Below, in pieces: positions 18,616-29,109 of a stretch of DNA of 64,000 bases; position 1 is the first letter of the stretch; each line of letters opens with the position of its first letter. Source of the DNA: Burkholderiales bacterium JOSHI_001. Its GTDB lineage: Bacteria > Pseudomonadota > Gammaproteobacteria > Burkholderiales > Burkholderiaceae_C. The DNA lies in assembly GCA_000244995.1 (NCBI GenBank), contig CM001438.1, forward strand, positions 4,302,090 to 4,366,089. Direction: 5' to 3'. The notes below the pieces were generated by a model that did not search any database, was not told where the DNA came from, and saw only the letters and a list, made by a program, of their open reading frames with translations. A program made the translations under genes and the position numbers.

Positions 18616-20112
18616 TCAAAGTCGCTGGTACAGCTCGCCCATGCGCCGCAGCCGGGCCGCGGCGTCGCGCGGCACCTGGTCCCAGTGGAAGCGCCAGGTC
18701 CAGTTGCCTTCGGGCGTGCCGGGAAAGTTCATGCGGTGCTCGCTGCCCAGGCCCATCACGTCTTGCATGGGGTGCACCGCGGTGTCGGCCACGCTGGCGC
18801 AGGCGGCGCGGATCAGGTCCCAGTTCACCGTGCGGCCATCGCTGGCCAGGTACTCGCGCAGGTGGTGGCGCACCTCTTCGCCGCTCTCGGCCCACCAGCC
18901 CAGCGTGGTGTTGTTGTCGTGGCTGCCGGTGTGCACCACGCTGTCGGGCGTGTGCCGGTGCGGCAGGAAGCGCGGCTCGGACACGCCTTCCGGGCCGAAG
19001 GCGAACTGCAGGACGCAGATGCCGGGGAATTTGAAGGCCAGGCGCAGCGCGTCCACGTCCGGGGTGATGACGCCCAGGTCTTCGGCAATGATGGGCAGCG
19101 GGCCCAGGGCCTGGCCGATGGCGCGGAACAGCGCTTCGCCGGGCCCCGGCACCCAGCGGCCCTTCTGCGCGGTGGGCTCGCTGGCCGGAATCTCCCAATG
19201 GGCCGCGAAGCCGCGGAAGTGGTCGATGCGCACGATGTCCACCAGCTCGAAGGTGCGCCGCACGCGCTCAATCCACCAGGCGTAGGCTTCGGCGGCGTGC
19301 GCGGGCCAGCGGTACAGCGGGTTGCCCCAGCGCTGGCCCTCGGCGGTGAAGGCGTCCGGCGGCACCCCGGCCACCACCGTAGGCCGGCCGGCAGCGTCCA
19401 GTTCGAACAACTCGGGCCGGGCCCAGACCTCGGCACTTTGCAGGGCGATGAAGATCGGTGCGTCGCCCACGATCTGCACGCCCCGTTGATTCGCATAGGC
19501 ACGCAGCAGGCCCCATTGGCGGAAGAAGCACCACTGGCAGAAGGTCCAGAAGGCGATGCGTTCGGCATGCGCCTCGCGCGCCGCGGCCAGGGCCTTGGGT
19601 TCGCGCCGGGCCAGCGGCGCAGGCCAGTCGCACCAGTCGCTGCCGCTGTGTTGTTCCACCAGCGCCATGAACAGGGCGTAGTTGTCCAGCCAGCTGGCGT
19701 GCGCGGCGCAGAAGGCCGCCAGGTCCGCGCGCTCGGCGGGGCTGGCCTGCGCCTGGAAGCGCGCGGCCGCCCGCTGCAACCTGTCCATCCGGTAGGGCAG
19801 CACCGCGTTGAAGTTGACCGCCTGGTCCGCCAGGCCGGGCACCGGCGCCAGGTCGTCTTCGCCGAGCCAGCCGCGCCGCTGCAGTTCGCCCAGGTCGATC
19901 AGCAGCACATTGCCGGCGAAGGCCGAGCGGCTCATGTAGGGCGAATTGCCCAGGCCGATTTCACCCAGCGGCAGGATCTGCCACAGCCGCTGGCCGCCCG
20001 CCACCAGCCAGTCCACGAAGTGGTAGGCCGAGGGGCCGAAATCGCCCGAGCCGTGCGGGCCGGGCAAGGACGTGGGGTGCAGCAGCACGCCGCTGCGGCG
20101 GGGAAAACGCAT
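18616..20112 (-). CDS. malQ: 4-alpha-glucanotransferase (amylomaltase)
   Basis: A 498-residue GH77 enzyme that transfers alpha-1,4-glucan segments between maltodextrins or glycogen fragments. Catalytic motifs are present in order: RIDHFRG (nucleophile Asp), IAEDLGVITPDV (acid/base Glu) and TGSHDNNT (third Asp). The N-terminus RRSGVLLHPTSLPGPHGSGDFG is typical of the family. It follows pgm by 17 bases on the same strand, so glycogen/maltodextrin breakdown and glucose-phosphate interconversion are linked. No glycogen phosphorylase gene is visible in the window. Confidence 0.96.
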   Translation of the reverse strand: MRFPRRSGVLLHPTSLPGPHGSGDFGPSAYHFVDWLVAGGQRLWQILPLGEIGLGNSPYMSRSAFAGNVLLIDLGELQRRGWLGEDDLAPVPGLADQAVNFNAVLPYRMDRLQRAAARFQAQASPAERADLAAFCAAHASWLDNYALFMALVEQHSGSDWCDWPAPLARREPKALAAAREAHAERIAFWTFCQWCFFRQWGLLRAYANQRGVQIVGDAPIFIALQSAEVWARPELFELDAAGRPTVVAGVPPDAFTAEGQRWGNPLYRWPAHAAEAYAWWIERVRRTFELVDIVRIDHFRGFAAHWEIPASEPTAQKGRWVPGPGEALFRAIGQALGPLPIIAEDLGVITPDVDALRLAFKFPGICVLQFAFGPEGVSEPRFLPHRHTPDSVVHTGSHDNNTTLGWWAESGEEVRHHLREYLASDGRTVNWDLIRAACASVADTAVHPMQDVMGLGSEHRMNFPGTPEGNWTWRFHWDQVPRDAAARLRRMGELYQRL

Positions 20113-20129
20113 GGACGGTCCTTGACGGG

Positions 20130-21869
<1,740 letters not shown>

Positions 21870-22622
21870 TCAGTAGGTCGAGCGCCCGCCCGTGATGTCG
21901 AACACCGACCCGGTGGTGAAGCTGCAGTCGTCGCTGGCCAGCCAGGCCACCATGGCGGCAATCTCGGCCGGCATCAGGAAGCGGCCCATCGGAATTTTGG
22001 ACAGCATGTAGTCGATGTGGGCCTGGGTCATCTGGTCGAACATGGCCGTCTTGGCCACCGCCGGGGTGATGGCGTTGACGAAGATGCCCTTGGTGGCGGT
22101 TTCCTTGGCCAGGCTCTTGGTCAGTGCGATCAGGCCGGCCTTGCTGGCGCTGTAGTGGCTGGCGTTGGGGTTGCCTTCCTTGCCGGCCACCGACGCGATG
22201 TTCACGATGCGCCCACCGCCCTGGGCCAGCATCACCGGCACCACGTGGCGGCAGGTGAGGTAGGGGCCGATCAGGTTCACCTCGACCACCCGCCTCCACA
22301 CCACCGGGTCCAGGTCCCAGGTGCTGGCGTTGCCGCCGGTGATGCCGGCGTTGTTCACCAGCACGTCGATGCGGCCCAACTGTGCCTGGGTGGCGGCGGT
22401 GGCCTGGGCCACGGCCGCGTCGTCGGTCAGCTCCACCACCTGGCCGCTCACCGGGCCCAGGGCCTTGAGCGTGCCTTGCGCTTCGGCCAGCTTGCCGGCG
22501 TCGATGTCCCACAGGTGCACCGCCGCGCCGCTTTGCAGCAGGCGTTCGCAGGTGGCGTAGCCAATGCCCTGCGCGCCACCGGTGACGATGGCCACTTTGC
22601 CTTTCAGATCAATTTGGTTCAT
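21870..22622 (-). CDS. SDR-family oxidoreductase in the DenD operon
   Basis: A 250-residue classical short-chain dehydrogenase: cofactor motif TGGAQGIG near residue 14, NNAG, and the active site YxxxK in SHYSASKAG. The closing FDITGGRSTY resembles NAD-dependent sugar or sugar-acid dehydrogenases. ATG 22622 overlaps the denD stop (ATGA). The position as last gene of a sugar-acid operon implies an aldonate or keto-sugar acid substrate, but the exact one cannot be assigned. Confidence 0.82.
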   Translation of the reverse strand: MNQIDLKGKVAIVTGGAQGIGYATCERLLQSGAAVHLWDIDAGKLAEAQGTLKALGPVSGQVVELTDDAAVAQATAATQAQLGRIDVLVNNAGITGGNASTWDLDPVVWRRVVEVNLIGPYLTCRHVVPVMLAQGGGRIVNIASVAGKEGNPNASHYSASKAGLIALTKSLAKETATKGIFVNAITPAVAKTAMFDQMTQAHIDYMLSKIPMGRFLMPAEIAAMVAWLASDDCSFTTGSVFDITGGRSTY

Positions 22623-23629
22623 TGCATGCCTTTCAGGGCACCGGGGTTCGCCGCGTTGTCGGCGATGTAGGCGCGGATGATGTCTTCGAAACTGGCGTCA
22701 GCCTGCAGGCCCAGCGCGTTGGCGCGCGGCGTGACCACGCCTTTGGGCCAGTTGGCCACGATGCCGGCGATGCGCTCGTCGCGCTGCGGCTTCACGCGCG
22801 CCCGCACCGCCGGGCCGGCCACCTTTTCCAGTGCGTCCAGCATCTGGCGCACCGTGACATTCAGGCCTGGCAGGGTGATGGCGCTGCGGCCCACGAAGGC
22901 TTCGCGGCTGGCTTCGTACACCGTGATCAGGCCGTCCACCATGCGCTGCGGGCTGGCCACCGGGTGCTGCACGCTGTCGTCCACCGGCAGCACCGCGTCT
23001 TCACCGGCCAGGGGCTCGCGGATGATGCCGCTGAAGAAGCTGCTGGCCGCGCCATTGGGCCGGCCCGGGCGCACCGTGACCGTGACCAGGCGCGCCGCGC
23101 GGCCGTCGATGAAGCCCTTGCGGGTGTAGTCGGCGATGAGGTGTTCGCAGATGAGCTTTTGCGTGCCGTAGCTGGTTTGCGGCATCGGCAGGGTGCTGTC
23201 GCCCACCTGGGCCGGGAAGGGGTAGGCGGGGTCGGGGCCGAACACCGCGATGGAGCTGGAAAACACCAGCTTGGTGGGCGCCGCACCCAGCTTCTGCACG
23301 CGGTGGCGCAGCGCGTCCAGCAGGGCGCGGGTGCTGTCCAGGTTGCTGGCCAGGCCCAGGTCGAAATCGGTCTCGCATTCGCCCGACACGGCGGAAGCCA
23401 GGTGGAACACACCGTCGAAGGCTTCGTCGCGCAGCGCCTGCACCTGCTGCAGCAGCGGCCCGGTGCGGGCGGTCACCCGCGCATCGGCCACCAGTTCGGG
23501 CCGCGGCGGGGCCTGGTCGGTGAGCACCAGTTCGGTGATGGCTTGGCCGTCCAGCGTGCCGCGCGCCAGCAGGCTTTGCGCCAGCCGGGCCCCGACAAAG
23601 CCGGCGCCGCCGGTGATGAGCAGTTTCAT
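22619..23629 (-). CDS. denD: D-erythronate dehydrogenase, NAD-dependent epimerase family
   Basis: A 336-residue extended SDR with GGAGFVGARLAQ at the N-terminus and the active site TSYGTQK. The sequence pattern (DGVFHLASAVSGECETDFDLG, then TVTVRPGRPNGAASSFFSGIIREPL) is that of DenD, which oxidises D-erythronate to 2-keto-D-erythronate in four-carbon acid catabolism. The usual partners (OtnK kinase, OtnC aldolase, OtnI isomerase) are not next to it. It may therefore act here on another aldonate, or the partners lie elsewhere. Confidence 0.82.
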   Translation of the reverse strand: MKLLITGGAGFVGARLAQSLLARGTLDGQAITELVLTDQAPPRPELVADARVTARTGPLLQQVQALRDEAFDGVFHLASAVSGECETDFDLGLASNLDSTRALLDALRHRVQKLGAAPTKLVFSSSIAVFGPDPAYPFPAQVGDSTLPMPQTSYGTQKLICEHLIADYTRKGFIDGRAARLVTVTVRPGRPNGAASSFFSGIIREPLAGEDAVLPVDDSVQHPVASPQRMVDGLITVYEASREAFVGRSAITLPGLNVTVRQMLDALEKVAGPAVRARVKPQRDERIAGIVANWPKGVVTPRANALGLQADASFEDIIRAYIADNAANPGALKGMQ

Positions 23630-23641
23630 GGTGGGTCTTCC

Positions 23642-24460
23642 TCAGGTCTGGACGGGTTTGGAGCGCGCCGCCGGAGCGGCGGCCCGTTGCTGGGTGGACG
23701 CCGCGGTGGCGCCGGGGCGGGACGGCGCCAGGTTCGGTGACTTCACCACGCTGGGCAGTTTGCGGCGGGACGCCAGCACGGCTTCAATGTCTTCACGCGC
23801 GCTGTCGATCAGCGCCAGCGTCGCCCGTTCGGCCTTCTGAGGCGCGCGTTCGATCACCGCATCCAGCACCGCGCGGTGCAGGCCCAGCGAATTGGCGGGC
23901 CCGTTCGGGCGTCGGGTGGAAATGGCCACTGCGGTGCGCAGCAGCGCGCCCAGCGCGTCGCTCATCTGCACCAGCATGCGGTTGTGGCAGGCGCGCAGCA
24001 GGCCCAGGTGGAAGGCCAGGTCGTGGCGCACGTAGTCGCCGCCGTTTTCCACCGCGTCCTTCATGCCCGCGAAGGCGGCCTCGATGACAGCGATTTCGGC
24101 CGGGGTGGCGCGATCGGCGGCCAGGCGCACGGCGGCCGGTTCGATGATGCGACGCAGCTCCTGCACGTCACGCAGGAATTCACGCGTGAGGCCGGCCTTG
24201 GTTTGCCAGGTCACCACGTCGGGGTCGAACCAGTTCCATTGCGCCGGCGGCGTGACGCGCGTGCCCACCTTGGGGCCGGTGGTCACCAGGCCCTTGGCCA
24301 CCAGGGACTTGATGGCTTCGCGCACCACGGTGCGCGACACGCCGAGCGCTTCGCACAGCATGGCCTCGGGCGGCACCGCGCCGCTGGGGCCGTAGTGCCC
24401 GGACACGATGGCTTCGCCCAGCGTGTCCAGGATGTGGCCGTGAACGTTTTTCACTGCCAT
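23642..24460 (-). CDS. GntR-family regulator, FadR/FCD subfamily
   Basis: A 272-residue repressor-type regulator. The N-terminal winged helix contains PPEAMLCEALGVSRTVVREAIKSLVAKGLV, and the FCD effector domain spans about residues 95-225 with acidic/His residues for metal-assisted ligand binding (DLAFHLGLLRACHN). It ends in an unusual Ala/Pro-rich tail of 40 or so residues with no predicted fold. It sits inside the ABC-gntK-denD operon, so it is probably autoregulated. The TTGTCATACCA operators at 30534 and 31610 fit this subfamily's TNGTNNNACNA rule. ATG 24460 lies seven bases after the cupin stop. Confidence 0.88.
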   Translation of the reverse strand: MAVKNVHGHILDTLGEAIVSGHYGPSGAVPPEAMLCEALGVSRTVVREAIKSLVAKGLVTTGPKVGTRVTPPAQWNWFDPDVVTWQTKAGLTREFLRDVQELRRIIEPAAVRLAADRATPAEIAVIEAAFAGMKDAVENGGDYVRHDLAFHLGLLRACHNRMLVQMSDALGALLRTAVAISTRRPNGPANSLGLHRAVLDAVIERAPQKAERATLALIDSAREDIEAVLASRRKLPSVVKSPNLAPSRPGATAASTQQRAAAPAARSKPVQT

Positions 24461-24467
24461 GGTGGCG

Positions 24468-24848
24468 TCAGCCTCGCACGAACAGGGTTTCCAGCGGGTC
24501 AGCCCCGAGCTGGCGGCTCCAGTGGCCGTGCACCTGGGGGTTGAAGGCGGCGCCCGCAGGCAGCACATCGGCCGAATAGAAGTGGTCGCCCGGCTGGAAG
24601 ACACGCGAGCTGCCATCCTGCAGGCCGATTTCCATCTGCCCGCGCAGGATGAACACCCATTGCGGGTTCTCGGTGCAGTGGAACTCGCTGCGAAAGCCCA
24701 CCGGGCTGTGGCGCAGCTGGTAGCCGCCACTGGCCATCAGCGGACTGAGCCGGGCCTGGGGTTTGCCTTCGGTCAAGGGCAGGGTTTCGTCGCGGAAACG
24801 CGCGCGGCCATCGGTGTCGGTGAACAGGGTGGTCTTGGTGAAGTTCAT
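24468..24848 (-). CDS. cupin-domain protein in the sugar-acid operon
   Basis: A 126-residue single-domain cupin with a double-stranded beta-helix pattern: HCTENPQWVFILRGQMEIGLQDG followed by FQPGDHFYSADVLP. Only part of the canonical metal-binding His set is obvious. It lies between the 5-ketogluconate reductase-like SDR gene and the GntR gene, eight bases downstream of the former. Small cupins in such operons can be sugar-acid mutarotases, isomerases or ligand sensors. No role can be chosen from sequence alone. Confidence 0.72.
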   Translation of the reverse strand: MNFTKTTLFTDTDGRARFRDETLPLTEGKPQARLSPLMASGGYQLRHSPVGFRSEFHCTENPQWVFILRGQMEIGLQDGSSRVFQPGDHFYSADVLPAGAAFNPQVHGHWSRQLGADPLETLFVRG

Positions 24849-24856
24849 GGCAACTC

Positions 24857-25627
24857 TTACAGGCTGGCGGTGACACCGCCATCAACGTAAAGGATATGCC
24901 CGTTGACGAAGCGCCCCGCGTCGCTGGCCAGGAACACGGCCGCGGGGGCCAGGTCTTCCACGTCGCCCCAGCGGCGGCTGGGCGTGCGGTTGATGAGCCA
25001 GCTGCTGAACTTTTCGTCCGCCACCAGCGCGGCGTTCAGCTCGGTCTTGAAGTAGCCTGGGCCGATGCCGTTGACATTGATGCCCAGTGGCCCCAGGTCG
25101 ATGGCCATGCCCTTGGTGAGCATCTTCACCGCGCCCTTGCTGGCGGTGTAGGCCACGGTGCCGGGGCGTCCCAGTTCGCTCATCACCGAACAGATGTTGA
25201 TGATGCGCCCGCGCCCGCGCGGCACCATGCGTTGGGCCACCGACTGGCCGACGATGAACAGGCTGTCCACGTTGGTGGTGAGCACGGTGTTCCAGTCGGC
25301 GGCGCTCAGCTCATGGAAAGGGCCGCGGCGGGTGAGGCCGGCGTTGTTCACCAGGATGTCGATGGCGCCGATGTTCGCTTCCACATCGGCCACCGCGGCC
25401 TGCACCGCGGACGCGTCGCACACATCGAAGGCACGCTGGTGAACGGTCAGGCCTTCGACCTTCAGCGCCGCGGCGCTGGCGGCCAGCTTGGCCTCGTCGC
25501 GCCCGTTCAGCACCACGGTGGCGCCGGCCTGCCCCAGGCCCCGCGCCAGCGCCAGTCCGATGCCAGCGGACGAACCGGTGACAAGTGCCAGGCGACCATC
25601 CAGGCGAAAGGTGTCGGCGTTGATCAT
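24857..25627 (-). CDS. SDR oxidoreductase, gluconate 5-dehydrogenase-like (5-ketogluconate reductase)
   Basis: A 256-residue SDR with TGSSAGIG, NNAG and the catalytic YTASKGAVK. It resembles IdnO/Gno enzymes, which reduce 5-keto-D-gluconate to gluconate (opening MINADTFRLDGRLALVTGSSAGIGLALARGL, closing NGHILYVDGGVTASL). ATG 25627 overlaps the gluconokinase stop (ATGA), which decides against the in-frame start at 25648. With L-idonate dehydrogenase (39453) and gluconokinase it would complete the idonate to 6-phosphogluconate route (inference). Confidence 0.82.
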   Translation of the reverse strand: MINADTFRLDGRLALVTGSSAGIGLALARGLGQAGATVVLNGRDEAKLAASAAALKVEGLTVHQRAFDVCDASAVQAAVADVEANIGAIDILVNNAGLTRRGPFHELSAADWNTVLTTNVDSLFIVGQSVAQRMVPRGRGRIINICSVMSELGRPGTVAYTASKGAVKMLTKGMAIDLGPLGINVNGIGPGYFKTELNAALVADEKFSSWLINRTPSRRWGDVEDLAPAAVFLASDAGRFVNGHILYVDGGVTASL

Positions 25628-26136
25628 GCGGGGGTGTCCTTCAACCACAACGCGGCCTGGGCGGCCAGCTGTTCTGCGGGGGCCTGGATGTCCAGCACCA
25701 GGGCGGCTTCGTCGGCTTCGGGCGGCTGCAGGGTCAACAACTGGCTGTGCAGCAGCGAGGCCGGCATGTAGTGGCCCTGGCGCGTGGCCAGGCGTTGCGA
25801 CAGCGTGGCTTCGTCGCCCTGCAGGTGCACCAGGCGCAGGTCGGGCGCGGCGGCACGCAGCAGGTCGCGGTAGCCACGCTTCAGGGCCGAGCAGGCCACC
25901 ACCACGCCGCGTTCCTGCGCGGTGGCATTGGCCAGCTGCTGGCCCACGTCCACCAGCCAGCCGTGGCGGTCGGCATCGGTAAGCGGTATGCCGGCGGCCA
26001 TGCGCTGCACGTTGGCGGCAGGGTGCAGTTCATCGCCCTCGACATAGTGCACACCCAGCGTGCGGGCCAGGGCGCGGCCGACGGTGCTCTTGCCGCAGCC
26101 CGAGACACCCATCACCACCACGCGGGGCGCTGTCAT
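25624..26136 (-). CDS. gntK: gluconokinase
   Basis: Phosphorylates gluconate to 6-phosphogluconate. The 170-residue P-loop protein has GVSGCGKST at about residues 9-17, the family segment EGDELHPAANVQRMAAGIPLTDADR and CSALKRGYRD. ATG 26136 is chosen because the nine upstream in-frame codons are not conserved and derive from a repeat-rich gap. It lies between the ABC importer genes and the 5-ketogluconate reductase-like gene. Confidence 0.93.
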   Translation of the reverse strand: MTAPRVVVMGVSGCGKSTVGRALARTLGVHYVEGDELHPAANVQRMAAGIPLTDADRHGWLVDVGQQLANATAQERGVVVACSALKRGYRDLLRAAAPDLRLVHLQGDEATLSQRLATRQGHYMPASLLHSQLLTLQPPEADEAALVLDIQAPAEQLAAQAALWLKDTPA

Positions 26137-26149
26137 GTCAGGCCTGCCG

Positions 26150-26220
26150 CCGGGTCGCCCCAAGGCGGGCCTGCGCCCCCTCGGGAGGCTGCGAACGCAG
26201 TGTGCGTGGGGGTTCCATTT
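26150..26220 (+). repeat. REP-like GC-rich repeat, copy B
   Basis: Order of blocks: GGGTCGCCCCAAGGCGGGCC, CCCCCTCGGGAGG, then GCGAACGCAGTGTGCGTGGGGG. It is intercistronic between the ABC ATPase gene and gntK, in tandem with copy C. The CCCCCTC-GGGAGG part can fold as a hairpin in the transcript. Confidence 0.65.
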
Positions 26221-26230
26221 CAGTCCCGCC

Positions 26231-26300
26231 CGGCCGTTCCGAAGGGGCTGACCGCCCCCTCGGGGGGCAGCGAATGAAGTGAGCGTGGGGGCCCCATTTC
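26231..26300 (+). repeat. REP-like GC-rich repeat, copy C
   Basis: Second tandem copy: CCGAAGGGGCTGACCG, CCCCCTCGGGGGGCAGCGA, AGTGAGCGTGGGGGCCCC. It matches copy B block by block and lies immediately downstream of the ABC ATPase stop codon. Confidence 0.65.
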
Positions 26301-26304
26301 TTGC

Positions 26305-27354
<1,050 letters not shown>

Positions 27355-27370
27355 GCGTTGCCCTTTTGAA

Positions 27371-28213
27371 TCAGCTCTTCACCGCGCCGGCCGTGAGGCC
27401 GCCGACCATGTAGCGCTTGAAGGTGTAGTAGATGGCCGCCGGGGGCAGCGCGTAGATGAGGCCGGTGGTCATCAGCAGTTCCCAGGGCGAGTCGTCGGCC
27501 GACAGGAAGTTGCCCAGCGCCACCGCCAGCGTCACGCTGCGGTCGTTGGACAGCAGCAGGAAGGCGTAGAGGTATTCGTTCCAGGCCAGCAGCAGCGCGT
27601 AGGTGCCCACCGCCACCAGCGACGGCACCATCAGCGGCAGGTAGACCATCCAGAACAACTGCAGCGGCGTGGCACCGTCGATGCGCGCGGCTTCGTCCAG
27701 TTCCCAGGGCAGCTTGTCGCTGGCCTGCTTCAGCACCCAGATGCAGTAGGGCGACGCGATGGTCACCATGGCCAGGATCAGTGCCCACTGGTTGTTCAGC
27801 AGGCCGTAGTTGCCCATGGTCTTGTACATGGGCACCGCCAGGAAGGCGGCCGGGATGAAGTAGGTGAACAGCGCCAGGTTCAGCACGGTGCGCCCGCCGC
27901 GCACCCGCAGCCGGCTGATGGCAAACGCCGCCGCGGTGGACACGAACAGCGTGATGGCCGCCACCGCCACAGCGATGACCACCGAGTTCCACATCTGCTG
28001 CCAGAAATGGTCCAGGTAGAAGTGCTTTTGCTTGAAGACGAAGTCGAAGTTCTGCAGCGTCGGGTTCTTGGGCCACAGCCGGCCGGACGTGGCCGAGTCC
28101 CGCTCGGAGATCGAGAACAGGAACATGTGGTAGACCGGGATGATGGTCCACAGGAACACCGGGATGCCGATGAGCAGCAATTTGGCTTCGGTGGCGACTG
28201 TCTTCCATTTCAT
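27371..28213 (-). CDS. sugar ABC transporter permease (MalG type)
   Basis: A 280-residue inner-membrane permease with six hydrophobic segments. The coupling-helix EAA motif is ELDEAARIDGATPLQLFWMVYLPLM, the binding-protein-dependent permease signature. Its ATG overlaps the preceding permease stop (ATGA). It pairs with the MalF-type subunit at 28210. Confidence 0.93.
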   Translation of the reverse strand: MKWKTVATEAKLLLIGIPVFLWTIIPVYHMFLFSISERDSATSGRLWPKNPTLQNFDFVFKQKHFYLDHFWQQMWNSVVIAVAVAAITLFVSTAAAFAISRLRVRGGRTVLNLALFTYFIPAAFLAVPMYKTMGNYGLLNNQWALILAMVTIASPYCIWVLKQASDKLPWELDEAARIDGATPLQLFWMVYLPLMVPSLVAVGTYALLLAWNEYLYAFLLLSNDRSVTLAVALGNFLSADDSPWELLMTTGLIYALPPAAIYYTFKRYMVGGLTAGAVKS

Positions 28214-29070
28214 TTAGACAACCGCTTCATCATGAAGTAGACCAAGGGCAGCACCAGGGGCAGCGCCACCACGATGGAGGCCATGGCCAGGTCCACCTGG
28301 TCCAGCCGCAGGTAGCGGATGCCGAGCGTGGCCAGCACGTGCGTCAGGTCGGCCGGGCCGCCGCCGGTGAGCAGGTAGACCGAGTTGAAGTCACCCAGGG
28401 TCCAGATCATCGACAGGATGGTGGACGTGAGGTAGAGCGTGCGCATCGCCGGCCAGGTGATGAAGCGGAACTTCTGCCAGTGGCTGGCGCCGTCCACCGA
28501 CGCGGCTTCGTACTGTTCAGACGGAATGGCCAGGCGTCCGGCGATCAGGATCAGGGTCCAGAAGGGCAGGCTCTTCCACACGTGCATCAGCATGGAAAAG
28601 CTCAGCGCCAGCGTGGGGTCGTTCAGCCAGTTCGGGCCGTCCAGCCCGGTCAGGCGGAAGATCAGGCTGTTGATCACCCCCCACTCGGGGTTCAGCATGA
28701 AGCGCACGCTCAGGATGGTGGGAATCGACGGCACCGCCCAGGGCAGGATGAACAGCGCCGACAGGGCCTTGATCCACCAGCGCGCCTGGATGAAGAAACC
28801 CGACAGCACCAGGGCAATGGCCATCTTGAAATTGATCGCCACCACCAGGAACACCACGGTGTTGATGGCGGTGCGGAAGAAGATCGGGTCCTCGAACAGC
28901 TTGACGTAGCTCTCGGGGTGGCGTGCCAGCCACAGGCCGTAGCCCACCGGGTACAGCACGAACACCGCGAACACCAGCAGGTACGGCAGCACCAGCAGCC
29001 GCCCCCAGAGCTGGAAGGCGCCCAGGGGTTTGCGCCCGGTGGGCGGCGCGTTGGCGGCGAGGCTGCTCAT
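28210..29070 (-). CDS. sugar ABC transporter permease (MalF type)
   Basis: A 286-residue inner-membrane subunit with six hydrophobic segments and the EAA motif EAASVDGASHWQKFRFITWPAM. It lacks the large periplasmic P2 loop of MalF from enterobacteria, as is usual for short CUT1 permeases. It follows the binding-protein gene by 39 bases. Confidence 0.93.
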   Translation of the reverse strand: MSSLAANAPPTGRKPLGAFQLWGRLLVLPYLLVFAVFVLYPVGYGLWLARHPESYVKLFEDPIFFRTAINTVVFLVVAINFKMAIALVLSGFFIQARWWIKALSALFILPWAVPSIPTILSVRFMLNPEWGVINSLIFRLTGLDGPNWLNDPTLALSFSMLMHVWKSLPFWTLILIAGRLAIPSEQYEAASVDGASHWQKFRFITWPAMRTLYLTSTILSMIWTLGDFNSVYLLTGGGPADLTHVLATLGIRYLRLDQVDLAMASIVVALPLVLPLVYFMMKRLSK

Positions 29071-29109
29071 CGGAAGCGGTTCAGCGCTGCGGTGTCAGGG
29101 CCGGGCGAC

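Noticed and set aside
18601-18618. TGAGCC-N6-GGCTCA hairpin overlapping the malQ stop
   Set aside because: There is no T-run on either strand and the stem is only six base pairs, so calling it a terminator is not justified.
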